This document shows positions 1 through 9,477 of a stretch of 64,000 nucleotides of DNA, one piece after another. Both the position numbers and the translations under genes were made by a program. Within the stretch, counting starts at the first letter, position 1, and each line of letters opens with the position of its first letter. Source of the stretch: Pseudomonas sp. P8_229 (GTDB lineage: Bacteria > Pseudomonadota > Gammaproteobacteria > Pseudomonadales > Pseudomonadaceae); NCBI RefSeq assembly GCF_034008635.1, contig NZ_CP125378.1:3593501-3657500 (forward strand). Direction: 5' to 3'. Under the pieces are notes generated by a model. The model worked only from the letters and a program-made list of their open reading frames with translations. It was not told the origin of the DNA and ran no database searches.

Positions 1-1968
1 ATGGCGCCGGGCATGGAAATCGATGTTGCCCTGCGCACCTACGACATTCCACACGTCTGGCCTGAAGCCGTTCTGAAAGAAGCGGCCAAGCTCAAGCCGG
101 AAGTCGAAGAGAAAGACAAAGAGAAGCGCATTGACCTGCGCCATCTGCCGTTCGTGACCATCGACGGTGAAGACGCTCGCGACTTCGACGACGCGGTCTA
201 CTGCGAAGCCAAGCCGGGCAAGCTGCGCCTGTTCTCCGGTGGTTGGAAGCTGTACGTGGCCATCGCCGACGTTTCCAGCTACGTGAAGATCGGTTCTGCG
301 CTGGACAACGAAGCCCAGGTGCGCGGCAACTCGGTGTACTTCCCTGAGCGCGTAGTGCCGATGCTGCCTGAGCAGCTGTCCAACGGGCTGTGCTCGCTGA
401 ACCCGCAAGTCGACCGTTTGGCCATGGTTTGCGAGATGACCATCTCCAAGTCCGGCGAAATGACCGACTACTGCTTCTATGAGGCGGTGATCCATTCCCA
501 CGCTCGTCTGACCTACAACAAGGTCAGCGCGATGCTGGAAACGCCTAAGGTCGCTGAAGCGCGCAAGCTGCGTGGCGAGTACACCGACGTCGTGCCGCAC
601 CTCAAACAGCTTTATGCGCTGTACAAAGTGTTGCTGGCCGCCCGTCATGTGCGTGGCGCGATCGACTTCGAAACGCAGGAAACCCGGATCATCTTCGGTT
701 CCGAGCGCAAGATTGCCGAAATCCGTCCGACCACCCGCAACGATGCGCACAAGCTGATCGAGGAATGCATGCTGGCGGCCAACGTGGCCACCGCCGAGTT
801 CCTCAAGAAGCATGAGATTCCAGCGCTGTATCGCGTCCACGACGGCCCGCCACCGGAGCGTCTGGAAAAACTGCGCGCCTTCCTCGGCGAGCTCGGCCTG
901 TCCCTGCACAAAGGCAAGGATGGCCCGTCGCCGAAGGATTATCAGGCCCTGTTGGCGAGCATCAAGGACCGTCCGGATTTTCATCTGATCCAGACCGTGA
1001 TGCTGCGTTCGCTGAGCCAGGCGGTCTACAGCGCTGATAATCAGGGCCACTTTGGCCTGAATTACGAAGCCTATACCCACTTCACTTCGCCGATCCGTCG
1101 TTATCCAGACCTGCTGACGCACCGCGCGATCCGCAGTGTGATCCATTCGAAACAGGACACCCCGCACGTTCGTCGTGCCGGTGCGATGACCATTCCGAAG
1201 GCGCGCATCTATCCGTACGACGAGGCGGCGCTGGAGCAACTCGGCGAACAATGCTCGATGAGCGAGCGCCGTGCCGACGAAGCGACCCGCGACGTCGTGA
1301 ACTGGCTCAAGTGCGAGTTCATGAAGGATCGCGTGGGCGAGTCGTTCCCGGGTGTGATCACCGCCGTGACCGGTTTTGGCCTGTTTGTCGAGCTGACCGA
1401 TATCTACGTCGAAGGCCTGGTGCATGTCACCGCGCTGCCGGGCGATTACTACCACTTCGATCCTGTGCATCACCGCCTGGCGGGCGAGCGTACCGGTCGC
1501 AGCTTCCGTCTTGGCGATACCGTTGAAGTGCGCGTCATGCGCGTTGACCTCGACGAGCGCAAGATCGACTTCGAGATGGCGGAAAAAACCATCAGCGCGC
1601 CGATTGGTCGCAAAAAGCGTGGTGCCGAAACTTCAGCGCCTGCCGCGAAAACCTCGGAAGAGAAGGCCCCGGCAAAAACCGCCAGCCGCCGTCCTGCCAA
1701 GGAAAAAGCCGCAGAAGCCTATCGCCCGAGTGACGCCGTAGCGAAAAACGCCGAGCTGCGCAAAAGCCGTGAAATGAAGAAGGCCTTGCTGGCCGATGCC
1801 AAAAGCGGTGGTAAAGCGGCGTCCGGGGGGAAGACCGGGCGGTCGGCGCCTGAAAAGGCCTCCGGCGGCAAGCCAGCGAAACCGAGCAAACATCGTAAGG
1901 GCCCGCCAAAAGCGGGTTCCGCTCCAGCCAAAAGTGGCGGGGCACGTAAACCGAAGGCGAAGTCATGA
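1..1968 (+). CDS. rnr: Ribonuclease R (C-terminal part, 5' end outside window)
   Basis: This is a 3'-5' exoribonuclease of the RNB (RNase II) family that degrades structured RNA and takes part in rRNA and mRNA quality control. The reading frame is open from base 1. Full-length Pseudomonas RNase R is about 870 residues, so the 655 residues here lack the N-terminal cold-shock domains, and the ATG at base 1 is probably internal. The RNB catalytic core is visible from the motif [12 protein letters not shown] (about residues 58-69), whose aspartates bind metal. An S1 RNA-binding domain ([17 protein letters not shown]) lies near residues 450-530. The last ~130 residues form a Lys/Ala-rich low-complexity tail, typical of RNase R. 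The stop overlaps the rlmB start (ATGA), so the two are probably translationally coupled. Confidence 0.95.
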   Translation: MAPGMEIDVALRTYDIPHVWPEAVLKEAAKLKPEVEEKDKEKRIDLRHLPFVTIDGEDARDFDDAVYCEAKPGKLRLFSGGWKLYVAIADVSSYVKIGSALDNEAQVRGNSVYFPERVVPMLPEQLSNGLCSLNPQVDRLAMVCEMTISKSGEMTDYCFYEAVIHSHARLTYNKVSAMLETPKVAEARKLRGEYTDVVPHLKQLYALYKVLLAARHVRGAIDFETQETRIIFGSERKIAEIRPTTRNDAHKLIEECMLAANVATAEFLKKHEIPALYRVHDGPPPERLEKLRAFLGELGLSLHKGKDGPSPKDYQALLASIKDRPDFHLIQTVMLRSLSQAVYSADNQGHFGLNYEAYTHFTSPIRRYPDLLTHRAIRSVIHSKQDTPHVRRAGAMTIPKARIYPYDEAALEQLGEQCSMSERRADEATRDVVNWLKCEFMKDRVGESFPGVITAVTGFGLFVELTDIYVEGLVHVTALPGDYYHFDPVHHRLAGERTGRSFRLGDTVEVRVMRVDLDERKIDFEMAEKTISAPIGRKKRGAETSAPAAKTSEEKAPAKTASRRPAKEKAAEAYRPSDAVAKNAELRKSREMKKALLADAKSGGKAASGGKTGRSAPEKASGGKPAKPSKHRKGPPKAGSAPAKSGGARKPKAKS

Positions 1969-2732
1969 GTCAGTTGGAAAAAATCTACGGCGTTCACGCG
2001 GTAGAAGCGTTGTTGCGTCACCACCCGAAACGCGTCAAGCAGATCTGGTTGGCGGAAAGCCGCAACGATCCGCGCGTGCAGACTCTGGTAGAGCTGGCCA
2101 ACGAAAATCGCGTTCAGGTCGGCCAGGCCGAGCGCCGCGAAATGGACGCCTGGGTTGAGGGCGTGCATCAGGGCGTGGTCGCGGATGTCAGTCCGAGCCA
2201 GGTCTGGGGCGAGGCGATGCTCGACGAGTTGCTCGACCGCACCGAAGGCGCGCCGCTGCTGCTGGTGCTTGACGGCGTGACCGATCCGCACAATCTCGGT
2301 GCCTGCCTGCGCTCGGCGGATGCGGCCGGTGCGCTGGCGGTGATCGTGCCGAAAGACAAGTCGGCAACCTTGACCCCGGTGGTGCGTAAGGTGGCTTGCG
2401 GCGCGGCGGAAGTGATTCCGCTGGTGGCAGTGACCAACCTCGCCCGCACGCTGGAAAAACTTCAGCAGCGCGGTCTGTGGGTGGTCGGCACGGCGGGTGA
2501 GGCCGAGGTCAGCATTTATGACCAGGACCTGACCGGCCCGACCATCCTGATCATGGGCGCCGAAGGCAAAGGCATGCGTCGCCTGACCCGCGAACACTGC
2601 GACTATCTGGTGAACCTGCCGATGGCCGGTAGCGTCAGCAGCCTGAACGTCTCGGTCGCTACTGGCGTGTGCCTGTTCGAAGCCCAGCGTCAGCGCGGCG
2701 CCAAAGCCAAGGCTGCCGCCAAGAAATCCTGA
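1965..2732 (+). CDS. rlmB: 23S rRNA (guanosine-2251-2'-O)-methyltransferase RlmB
   Basis: This SPOUT-class SAM-dependent methyltransferase 2'-O-methylates G2251 in the peptidyl-transferase P-loop of 23S rRNA. The 255-residue length is normal. The N-terminal substrate-binding part ([17 protein letters not shown]) is followed by the SpoU motifs: motif 1 with [17 protein letters not shown], motif 2 with [17 protein letters not shown], and motif 3 with [18 protein letters not shown]. These build the trefoil knot that binds SAM. It overlaps rnr by 4 bases. The rnr-rlmB pairing is conserved in gammaproteobacteria. A REP pair follows the stop, so the transcript probably ends near there, and rpsF has its own promoter. 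Confidence 0.96.
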   Translation: MSQLEKIYGVHAVEALLRHHPKRVKQIWLAESRNDPRVQTLVELANENRVQVGQAERREMDAWVEGVHQGVVADVSPSQVWGEAMLDELLDRTEGAPLLLVLDGVTDPHNLGACLRSADAAGALAVIVPKDKSATLTPVVRKVACGAAEVIPLVAVTNLARTLEKLQQRGLWVVGTAGEAEVSIYDQDLTGPTILIMGAEGKGMRRLTREHCDYLVNLPMAGSVSSLNVSVATGVCLFEAQRQRGAKAKAAAKKS

Positions 2733-2750
2733 GTCGTACACGATTCAAAT

Positions 2751-2840
2751 GCGGGGGCGAGCCTGCTCGCGAAAGGGGGAGTGTCAGTCGACGTAAATGT
2801 TGCCTGACAGACCGCATTCGCGAGCAGGCTCGCTCCCGCA
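2751..2840. repeat. REPIN (inverted pair of REP palindromes)
   Basis: Two copies of the Pseudomonas REP core (gcgagcctgctcgcg and its complement) face each other across about 45 bases. They lie in the rlmB-rpsF gap, which also holds the rpsF promoter. Confidence 0.9.
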
Positions 2841-2893
2841 GTGTTTTTTGGTGTGGCATGAATTGGTGGTTGTTCAAATAATCACCAATTGCC

Positions 2894-2922
2894 TTGCACC
2901 TCTTCTGTCCCTTCTCTACAAT
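2894..2922 (+). promoter_or_regulatory. Sigma-70 promoter for the rpsF operon
   Basis: TTGCAC and TACAAT are separated by exactly 17 bases, which is close to the sigma-70 consensus. The predicted start near 2929 would give an untranslated leader of about 110 bases before rpsF. This is inferred from sequence only. Confidence 0.6.
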
Positions 2923-2996
2923 TGCGCCCCTTGCTGTGACGGCAGGCACGCATGTGCCCCGCGCCAGCAAGTCCATAAGTGTCATTCACTCCTTGT

Positions 2997-3017
2997 CTGA
3001 CCGTTTTTGAGCGGCAG
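2997..3017 (+). promoter_or_regulatory. Possible S6:S18 autoregulatory hairpin in the rpsF leader
   Basis: The segment CTG-A-CCG-loop-CGG-CAG can fold into a short bulged hairpin just upstream of the rpsF ribosome-binding site (GTAAGGAG, 3028-3035). Many bacterial rpsF leaders carry a hairpin with a CCG element that binds the S6:S18 complex. The resemblance is suggestive but the match was made by eye. Confidence 0.3.
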
Positions 3018-3040
3018 GCTACAACCCGTAAGGAGCATTC

Positions 3041-3463
3041 ATGCGTCATTACGAAATCATCTTTCTGGTCCACCCGGATCAGAGCGAGCAAGTCGGCGGC
3101 ATGGTTGAGCGTTACACCAAGCTGATCGAAGAAGACGGCGGCAAAATCCACCGTCTGGAAGATTGGGGCCGTCGTCAACTGGCCTACGCAATCAACAATG
3201 TTCACAAGGCTCACTACGTGATGCTGAACGTTGAGTGCACTGGCAAGGCCTTGGCCGAGCTGGAAGACAACTTCCGCTACAACGATGCAGTGATCCGTAA
3301 CCTGGTCATCCGTCGCGACGAAGCCGTTACCGGCCAGTCCGAGATGCTCAAGGCTGAAGAAAACCGCAGTGAGCGCCGTGAGCGTCGCGACCGTCCTGAG
3401 CACGAAGGCGCTGATAGCGTTGATAGTGATGACAGCGACAACAGCGATAACGCTGACGAGTAA
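3041..3463 (+). CDS. rpsF: 30S ribosomal protein S6
   Basis: S6 binds 16S rRNA in the central domain of the small subunit as a heterodimer with S18. The 140-residue protein starts [18 protein letters not shown] and carries the family pattern [19 protein letters not shown]. The C-terminal ~25 residues are highly acidic and Ser/Asp-rich ([16 protein letters not shown]). This resembles the E. coli S6 tail that receives added glutamates, although this tail ends in Glu after an Asp-rich run. A strong Shine-Dalgarno (AAGGAG) lies 5 bases upstream. rpsR follows after 28 bases in the same operon. Confidence 0.98.
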   Translation: MRHYEIIFLVHPDQSEQVGGMVERYTKLIEEDGGKIHRLEDWGRRQLAYAINNVHKAHYVMLNVECTGKALAELEDNFRYNDAVIRNLVIRRDEAVTGQSEMLKAEENRSERRERRDRPEHEGADSVDSDDSDNSDNADE

Positions 3464-3491
3464 TCCACGGACCTTTTAAGGAGCCTATCAA

Positions 3492-3722
3492 ATGGCACGT
3501 TTCTTCCGTCGTCGTAAATTCTGCCGCTTCACCGCTGAAGACGTGAAAGAGATCGATTACAAAGATCTCAACACTCTGAAAGCCTACGTATCCGAGACCG
3601 GCAAAATCGTTCCAAGCCGCATCACCGGTACCAAAGCTCGTTATCAGCGTCAGCTGGCCACCGCTATCAAGCGCGCCCGCTTCCTGGCCCTGCTGGCCTA
3701 CACCGACAGCCACGGCCGCTGA
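3492..3722 (+). CDS. rpsR: 30S ribosomal protein S18
   Basis: This 76-residue basic protein ([21 protein letters not shown]) pairs with S6 on the platform of the 30S subunit. It contains the typical pattern [28 protein letters not shown]. The ribosome-binding site AAGGAG lies about 8 bases upstream. It sits between rpsF and the membrane-protein gene of the S6-S18-L9 operon. Confidence 0.98.
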
Positions 3723-3758
3723 GACCGGGCAGTCGACAAGTAGCAAAGGATTGAATGC

Positions 3759-4652
3759 ATGCGTGCCTTAGCTGAGTTCATCATGCGAGGCCGTATGCAG
3801 GCCACTCTCGTGGTGGCCGGATGTGCAACATTGCCGTTGTTGTATTGGTTGGGTGCTGCCGCGGGGAGCCTGGTGCTGCTGCGGCGCGGACTGACGGACG
3901 CCCTGGGTGTTCTGTCTCTGGGGCTGCTGCCGGCGTTGATCTGGTGGCTGTATGCCGATGACCCACGGGCACTTCTGGTGCTGCTGGGTTCTTCGGGGCT
4001 TGCGTTGGTTTTGCGCGCAAGCGAATCCTGGGTCCGCACGCTGCTGGTCAGCGTAGTGATTGGAGTGGTGTTTTCGGTGGTGCTCGGGGCAGCGTTTGCG
4101 GCCCAGATCGAGATGCTCGCGCAGGCCTTGATAAAGGTCATGCCGGCGCTTCTCGGTGAGACCTACAAGCAATTGTCGGTCGATGAGCAGGCGCGTTTCG
4201 CGTCCCTGATTGCACCGGTCCTGACCGGACTGATTGCGGCATTGTTGCAGATCGTCAGCGTGCTGAGCCTGATCGTCGGGCGGCATTGGCAGGCGTTGTT
4301 GTACAACCCGGGTGGTTTTGGTCGCGAGTTTCGCGCCATCCGGATCCCGCTGGGGCCGGCGATGTTACTGCTGGCGTTGATGCTTCTGGGCCCGAATCTC
4401 GGTGCACAGATGGCCATGTTGACGCCGTTGTGCAGTGTACCGCTGGTGTTCGCCGGACTCGCCCTGATTCACGGGCTGGTCGGGCAGAAGCGACTGGCCG
4501 GTTTCTGGCTGGTGGGGTTGTACGTCACGCTGCTGTTGTTCATGCAGCTGATCTATCCGTTGCTCGTGGTCCTGGCCATTGTCGACAGCCTGATTGATTT
4601 TCGCGGTCGTCACGTGTCGAAAGACACCGATAACGCGAACGGTGAAGGTTAA
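3759..4652 (+). CDS. DUF2232 family membrane protein of the rpsR-rplI operon
   Basis: The protein has 297 residues and about eight hydrophobic segments (for example LPLLYWLGAAAGSLVLL, VVIGVVFSVVLGAAF and LLLALMLLGPNLGAQ), so it is an integral inner-membrane protein. It resembles the DUF2232/YybS-like family. Its place between rpsR and rplI is conserved in Pseudomonas. The function is unknown; a transporter or envelope role is only a guess. The ATG at 3759 has AAGGA upstream. A second in-frame ATG lies at 3783, so the start could be 8 residues downstream. Confidence 0.85.
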   Translation: MRALAEFIMRGRMQATLVVAGCATLPLLYWLGAAAGSLVLLRRGLTDALGVLSLGLLPALIWWLYADDPRALLVLLGSSGLALVLRASESWVRTLLVSVVIGVVFSVVLGAAFAAQIEMLAQALIKVMPALLGETYKQLSVDEQARFASLIAPVLTGLIAALLQIVSVLSLIVGRHWQALLYNPGGFGREFRAIRIPLGPAMLLLALMLLGPNLGAQMAMLTPLCSVPLVFAGLALIHGLVGQKRLAGFWLVGLYVTLLLFMQLIYPLLVVLAIVDSLIDFRGRHVSKDTDNANGEG

Positions 4653-4671
4653 AAGTTAAGAGGATTTCCAC

Positions 4672-5118
4672 ATGCAACTGATCCTTCTGGAAAAAATCGC
4701 CAACCTGGGCAACCTGGGCGACAAAGTAAACGTTAAGGCCGGTTACGGCCGTAACTACCTGCTGCCTTTCGGCAAAGCTACCGCTGCGACCGCTGCCAAC
4801 CTGGCTGCTTTCGAAGAGCGTCGTGCTGAGCTGGAAAAAGCTGCCGCAGACCGTAAAGCATCGGCTGAAAGCCGTGCTGCCCAACTGGCCGAGCTGGAAG
4901 TGACCATCACTGCCACCGCTGGCGACGAAGGCAAGCTGTTCGGTTCGATCGGTACTCACGACATCGCTGACGCACTGACCGCTTCCGGCGTTGAAGTGCA
5001 GAAGAGCGAAGTTCGTCTGCCGAACGGCACCATCCGCAACGTGGGTGAATTCGACGTGGCTGTGCACCTGCACGCCGAAGTTGAAGCCACCGTACGCGTT
5101 GTCGTGGTAGCAGCTTAA
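4672..5118 (+). CDS. rplI: 50S ribosomal protein L9
   Basis: L9 binds domain V of 23S rRNA and projects from the base of the L1 stalk, where it affects reading-frame maintenance. The 148-residue length is standard. The N-terminal RNA-binding domain begins [22 protein letters not shown] and contains [14 protein letters not shown] long central helix (about residues 40-75) and the C-terminal domain follow. The start is supported by AGAGGA 8 bases upstream. It ends the ribosomal operon, with terminator hairpins downstream. Confidence 0.98.
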   Translation: MQLILLEKIANLGNLGDKVNVKAGYGRNYLLPFGKATAATAANLAAFEERRAELEKAAADRKASAESRAAQLAELEVTITATAGDEGKLFGSIGTHDIADALTASGVEVQKSEVRLPNGTIRNVGEFDVAVHLHAEVEATVRVVVVAA

Positions 5119-5163
5119 GCAACACTTGTCGGCTGGCACCCTCGGGTGCTTGCCGGTAACATC

Positions 5164-5201
5164 GGGCACGATCCTGTTTACAGGTCGTGCCCTTTGTCTT
5201 T
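5164..5201 (+). terminator. Rho-independent terminator after rplI
   Basis: A perfect 8-bp stem, gggcacga paired with tcgtgccc (5164-5171 and 5185-5192), is followed by a T-rich run. A second small hairpin, gcaccc-tc-gggtgc, sits just before it at 5136-5149. Confidence 0.8.
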
Positions 5202-5238
5202 CTGGTACTCCCGTTTTCAACCCTGACTCCAAGTGGCC

Positions 5239-6636
5239 ATGAACGAAATCTCCGCTCCCGAGCAATACGATCTGCAAACCGCCGCGCTGAAAGTGCCGCC
5301 GCATTCCATCGAGGCTGAACAGGCTGTACTCGGTGGTCTGATGCTGGACAACAACGCCTGGGAACGCGTGCTCGATCAAGTCTCCGACGGCGATTTCTAC
5401 CGGCATGACCACCGTTTGATCTTCCGTGCGATCGCCAAACTGGCCGATCAGAACTCCCCGATCGACGTCGTGACCCTTGCCGAGCAATTGGACAAGGAAG
5501 GTCAGACCTCGCAGGTCGGTGGCCTCGGTTATCTCGGCGAGCTGGCGAAAAACACGCCGTCTGTCGCCAACATCAAGGCCTACGCGCAGATCGTCCGCCA
5601 GCGCGCGACGTTGCGCCAGTTGATCGGCATCAGCACCGAAATCGCCGACGCCGCCTTCAATCCTGAGGGGCGTACCGCCGAAGAGATCCTCGACGAAGCC
5701 GAACGGCAGATCTTCGCGATTGCCGAGGCCCGGCCGAAAACCGGCGGTCCGGTGGGCGTCAACGAACTGCTGACCAAGGCCATCGATCGCATCGACACCC
5801 TGTTCAACACCGCCGACGCGATCACCGGCCTGTCCACCGGCTACACCGACCTCGACGAGAAGACCAGCGGCCTGCAGCCGTCCGACCTGATCATCGTCGC
5901 CGGCCGTCCGTCGATGGGTAAAACCACCTTCGCGATGAACCTGGTGGAAAACGCCGTACTGCGCAGCGAGAAGGCAGTGCTGGTGTACTCCCTCGAGATG
6001 CCAGGCGAATCGCTGATCATGCGTATGCTCTCGTCCCTGGGGCGTATCGATCAGACCAAGGTCCGTTCCGGCCAACTGGAAGACGACGACTGGCCACGCC
6101 TGACCTCGGCGGTCAACCTGCTCAACGACCGCAAGCTGTTCATCGATGATACTGCCGGTATCAGCCCGTCGGAAATGCGGGCGCGGACCCGGCGTCTGGT
6201 GCGCGAGCACGGCGATGTCGGCCTGATCATGATCGACTACCTGCAGCTGATGCAGATCCCTGGCTCCAGTGGTGACAACCGGACCAACGAAATTTCCGAG
6301 ATCTCGCGATCCCTGAAAGCCCTGGCCAAGGAATTCAACTGCCCGGTGGTGGCGCTGTCGCAGCTCAACCGCTCCCTGGAACAACGTCCCAACAAGCGCC
6401 CGGTGAACTCCGACTTGCGGGAATCCGGAGCGATCGAGCAGGACGCCGACGTCATCATGTTCGTGTACCGGGACGAGGTCTATCACCCGGAAACCGAACA
6501 CAAGGGCATCGCCGAAATCATCATCGGCAAGCAGCGGAACGGCCCGATCGGCTTTATCCGCCTGGCGTTTATCGGTAAGTACACCCGTTTCGAAAACCTT
6601 GCGCCGGGCAGCTATAACTTCGACGACGACGAGTAA
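5239..6636 (+). CDS. dnaB: Replicative DNA helicase DnaB
   Basis: This is the hexameric ATP-dependent helicase that unwinds DNA 5'-3' at the replication fork and interacts with primase. The N-terminal domain (PPHSIEAEQAVLGGLMLDNNAW) is followed by the RecA-like domain with Walker A AGRPSMGKTTF near residue 222, Walker B LIMIDYLQLM, and DnaB motif H4 (SQLNRSLEQRPNKRP and SDLRESGAIEQDAD). I chose the ATG at 5239 because homologues begin MNEISAPEQ; a GTG at 5233 would add two residues. It gives 465 residues, the usual length. I see no intein. It is transcribed separately from rplI, after a terminator. Confidence 0.97.
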   Translation: MNEISAPEQYDLQTAALKVPPHSIEAEQAVLGGLMLDNNAWERVLDQVSDGDFYRHDHRLIFRAIAKLADQNSPIDVVTLAEQLDKEGQTSQVGGLGYLGELAKNTPSVANIKAYAQIVRQRATLRQLIGISTEIADAAFNPEGRTAEEILDEAERQIFAIAEARPKTGGPVGVNELLTKAIDRIDTLFNTADAITGLSTGYTDLDEKTSGLQPSDLIIVAGRPSMGKTTFAMNLVENAVLRSEKAVLVYSLEMPGESLIMRMLSSLGRIDQTKVRSGQLEDDDWPRLTSAVNLLNDRKLFIDDTAGISPSEMRARTRRLVREHGDVGLIMIDYLQLMQIPGSSGDNRTNEISEISRSLKALAKEFNCPVVALSQLNRSLEQRPNKRPVNSDLRESGAIEQDADVIMFVYRDEVYHPETEHKGIAEIIIGKQRNGPIGFIRLAFIGKYTRFENLAPGSYNFDDDE

Positions 6637-6659
6637 TCTTCGTCGCCTGATCTGGCCTC

Positions 6660-6724
6660 TTTGCGAGCAGGCTCGTTCCCACATTTGGAATGCGTTCAAA
6701 TGTGGGAACGAGCCTGCTCGCGAA
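6660..6724. repeat. REPIN, gctcgttcccac variant
   Basis: Facing REP arms (gcgagcaggctcgttcccac and its complement) are separated by about 20 bases and form a nearly continuous hairpin. It lies between dnaB and ygiQ. Confidence 0.9.
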
Positions 6725-6826
6725 TGGGCGTGGCGCAATTTCCGACCACAGCCGTCGGAATTGGTCAAAATTTGTGCTATATTCCGCGCCCGCGAAATTC
6801 AATGAAAGCCAACACCGGTTATCGAC

Positions 6827-9139
6827 ATGCAAGCAGCCAAGCCGTTATTTGACTATCCAAAGTACTGGGCCGAATGTTTCGGGCCAGCGCCGTTCCTGCC
6901 GATGAGCAGGGAGGAGATGGATCAGCTCGGCTGGGATTCCTGCGACATCATCATCGTCACCGGTGATGCCTACGTCGATCACCCCTCGTTCGGCATGGCG
7001 ATCATCGGCCGGCTGCTGGAGTCCCAGGGCTTCCGCGTCGGGATCATTGCCCAGCCGAACTGGCAGTCCAAAGACGACTTCATGAAGCTCGGCGAGCCGA
7101 ACCTGTTCTTCGGCGTCGCGGCCGGCAACATGGACTCGATGATCAACCGCTACACCGCGGACAAGAAAATCCGCTCCGACGACGCCTATACCCCGGGTGG
7201 CATGGCCGGCAAACGTCCGGATCGCGCGAGCCTGGTCTATAGCCAGCGTTGCAAGGAAGCGTACAAGCATGTGCCGATCGTACTCGGCGGCATCGAAGCT
7301 TCCCTGCGCCGCATCGCCCACTACGACTACTGGCAGGATCGCGTGCGCAATTCGATCCTGATCGACGCCAGCGCCGACATTCTGCTGTACGGCAACGCCG
7401 AGCGGGCGATTGTCGAAGTCGCGCAGCGTCTGTCCTACGGGCACAAGATCGAAGACATCACCGACGTGCGCGGCACCGCGTTCATTCGCCGTGACACGCC
7501 GCAAGGCTGGTACGAAGTCGATTCCACGCGTATCGACCGTCCGGGCAAGGTCGACAAGATCATCAACCCGTACGTGAACACCCAGGACACCCAGGCCTGC
7601 GCCATCGAGCAAGAGAAGGGCCCGGTGGATGATCCTGAGGAAGCCAAGGTCGTACAGATCCTGGCCAGCCCGAAGATGACCCGCGACAAGACCGTGATCC
7701 GCCTGCCGTCGATGGAAAAGGTGCGTAACGACCCGGTCCTGTACGCCCACGCCAACCGCGTGTTGCATCTGGAAACCAACCCGGGCAACGCCCGTGCGCT
7801 GGTGCAGAAGCATGGCGAGATCGACGTCTGGTTCAACCCGCCGCCGATTCCGATGACCACTGAAGAAATGGACTACGTGTTCGGCATGCCTTACGCACGG
7901 GTTCCGCACCCGGCGTACGGCAAGGAAAAGATCCCGGCCTACGACATGATCCGTTTCTCGGTGAACATCATGCGTGGCTGCTTCGGTGGCTGCACCTTCT
8001 GCTCGATCACTGAGCACGAAGGCCGGATCATCCAGAACCGTTCCGAAGAGTCGATCATTCGCGAAATCGAAGAGATCCGCGACAAGGTCCCGGGCTTCAC
8101 CGGCGTCATTTCCGACCTCGGTGGCCCGACCGCGAACATGTACCGCATCGCCTGCAAGACACCGGAAATCGAATCCGCGTGCCGCAAGCCATCGTGCGTG
8201 TTCCCGGGTATCTGCCCGAACCTGAACACCGACCACTCGTCGCTGATTCAACTGTACCGCAGCGCCCGTGCCTTGCCGGGTGTGAAGAAGATCCTGATTG
8301 CCTCCGGCCTGCGTTACGACCTCGCGGTCGAGTCGCCGGAGTACGTCAAAGAGCTGGTGACCCACCACGTCGGCGGGTACCTGAAGATCGCCCCGGAACA
8401 CACCGAGGAAGGTCCGCTCAACCAGATGATGAAACCGGGCATCGGCAGCTATGACAAGTTCAAGCGCATGTTCGAGAAGTACACCAAGGAAGCGGGCAAA
8501 GAGCAGTACCTGATTCCGTACTTCATCGCCGCCCACCCGGGTACTACCGACGAAGACATGATGAACCTGGCGCTCTGGCTCAAGGGCAACGGCTTCCGTG
8601 CCGACCAGGTGCAGGCGTTCTACCCGTCGCCAATGGCCACCGCCACCGCGATGTACCACTCGGGCAAGAACCCGCTGCGCAAGGTCACGTACAAGAGTGA
8701 CGGCGTGACCATCGTCAAGAGCGAAGACCAGCGTCGTCTGCACAAGGCGTTCTTGCGTTATCACGATCCGAAGGGCTGGCCGATGCTGCGCGAAGCGCTG
8801 ATTCGCATGGGCCGTGGTGATCTGATCGGGCCGGGCAAGGATCAACTGATTCCGGCCCATCAGCCAGCGACCGACAGCTACCAGAGCGCCCGTCGCAAGA
8901 ACTCGACACCGGCCGGCAGCCACAAGGTCGCGAAAGAGGGCAAAGAGAAGACCACCAAGATTCTCACTCAGCACACCGGACTGCCGCCGCGTGCCAGTGA
9001 CGGTGGCAATCCGTGGGACAAGCGTGAACAGGCCAAGGCGGCGGCATTCGCCCGCAACCAGCAGGCGGCCAAGGAGCGCAAGGACGCGGCCAAGGGCAAA
9101 GGGCCGAAACCGGCTCGCAAGCCAGTGGTACCGCGCTAA
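6827..9139 (+). CDS. ygiQ: YgiQ family radical SAM protein
   Basis: This 770-residue protein belongs to the YgiQ (UPF0313) radical SAM family. The cluster motif CFGGCTFC gives Cys385, Cys389 and Cys392 (CX3CX2C), which would bind a 4Fe-4S cluster. An N-terminal B12-binding-like region (about residues 40-200) precedes the SAM barrel. A conserved family segment with several cysteines ([16 protein letters not shown]) lies near residue 450. The last ~90 residues are Lys/Ala-rich and unstructured. The substrate is not established for this family, so no reaction is assigned. A TATATT -10-like box occurs at 6778-6783. A strong terminator follows the gene. Confidence 0.9.
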   Translation: MQAAKPLFDYPKYWAECFGPAPFLPMSREEMDQLGWDSCDIIIVTGDAYVDHPSFGMAIIGRLLESQGFRVGIIAQPNWQSKDDFMKLGEPNLFFGVAAGNMDSMINRYTADKKIRSDDAYTPGGMAGKRPDRASLVYSQRCKEAYKHVPIVLGGIEASLRRIAHYDYWQDRVRNSILIDASADILLYGNAERAIVEVAQRLSYGHKIEDITDVRGTAFIRRDTPQGWYEVDSTRIDRPGKVDKIINPYVNTQDTQACAIEQEKGPVDDPEEAKVVQILASPKMTRDKTVIRLPSMEKVRNDPVLYAHANRVLHLETNPGNARALVQKHGEIDVWFNPPPIPMTTEEMDYVFGMPYARVPHPAYGKEKIPAYDMIRFSVNIMRGCFGGCTFCSITEHEGRIIQNRSEESIIREIEEIRDKVPGFTGVISDLGGPTANMYRIACKTPEIESACRKPSCVFPGICPNLNTDHSSLIQLYRSARALPGVKKILIASGLRYDLAVESPEYVKELVTHHVGGYLKIAPEHTEEGPLNQMMKPGIGSYDKFKRMFEKYTKEAGKEQYLIPYFIAAHPGTTDEDMMNLALWLKGNGFRADQVQAFYPSPMATATAMYHSGKNPLRKVTYKSDGVTIVKSEDQRRLHKAFLRYHDPKGWPMLREALIRMGRGDLIGPGKDQLIPAHQPATDSYQSARRKNSTPAGSHKVAKEGKEKTTKILTQHTGLPPRASDGGNPWDKREQAKAAAFARNQQAAKERKDAAKGKGPKPARKPVVPR

Positions 9140-9159
9140 GTCGCTTTTTAGCTCAACAG

Positions 9160-9188
9160 AACGCCAACCTTCGGGTTGGCGTTTTGCA
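9160..9188 (+). terminator. Rho-independent terminator after ygiQ
   Basis: The stem aacgccaacc pairs with ggttggcgtt around a TTCG tetraloop and ends in TTTT. Confidence 0.88.
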
Positions 9189-9226
9189 TTTCAGGATTCA
9201 AACAGTGCGTTGAAACGACTGGCCCC

Positions 9227-9291
9227 TTCGCGAGCAAGCCCGCTCCCACATTTGGAATACGGTCTCCTGTGGGAGCGGGCTTGCTCGCGAA
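9227..9291. repeat. REPIN, gcgagcaagcccgctcccac variant
   Basis: Two arms of the AAGCCCGC subtype face each other across 19 bases. With the terminator this fills most of the ygiQ-transglutaminase gap. The remaining ~190 bases before 9478 should hold the promoter of the next operon, but I could not pick convincing boxes. Confidence 0.9.
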
Positions 9292-9477
9292 GGCGTCCTC
9301 TCAGGCGCCGCATAAACAAATGCCGCCACATTTAGGCGCAACTTCGCTAAACCATTTCTCCGCATCGCCCGATTTTGGTGCTGTACTGCCCTGAGCATTC
9401 CGGGAAAGCGCCCAAGCCCCTGCATGGCATAAGTCTTGCGCGCTTTCGAATACGCTTAGGCTCGCAGGAGGCACGCC

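Noticed and set aside
4540-6768. 742-residue open frame on the minus strand
   Set aside because: It lies opposite dnaB and rplI and its composition (His/Gln/Arg/Val-rich) is that of a GC-rich antisense shadow.
6845-8974. 709-residue minus-strand frame opposite ygiQ
   Set aside because: No domain or start signal; the plus-strand frame has clear radical SAM motifs.
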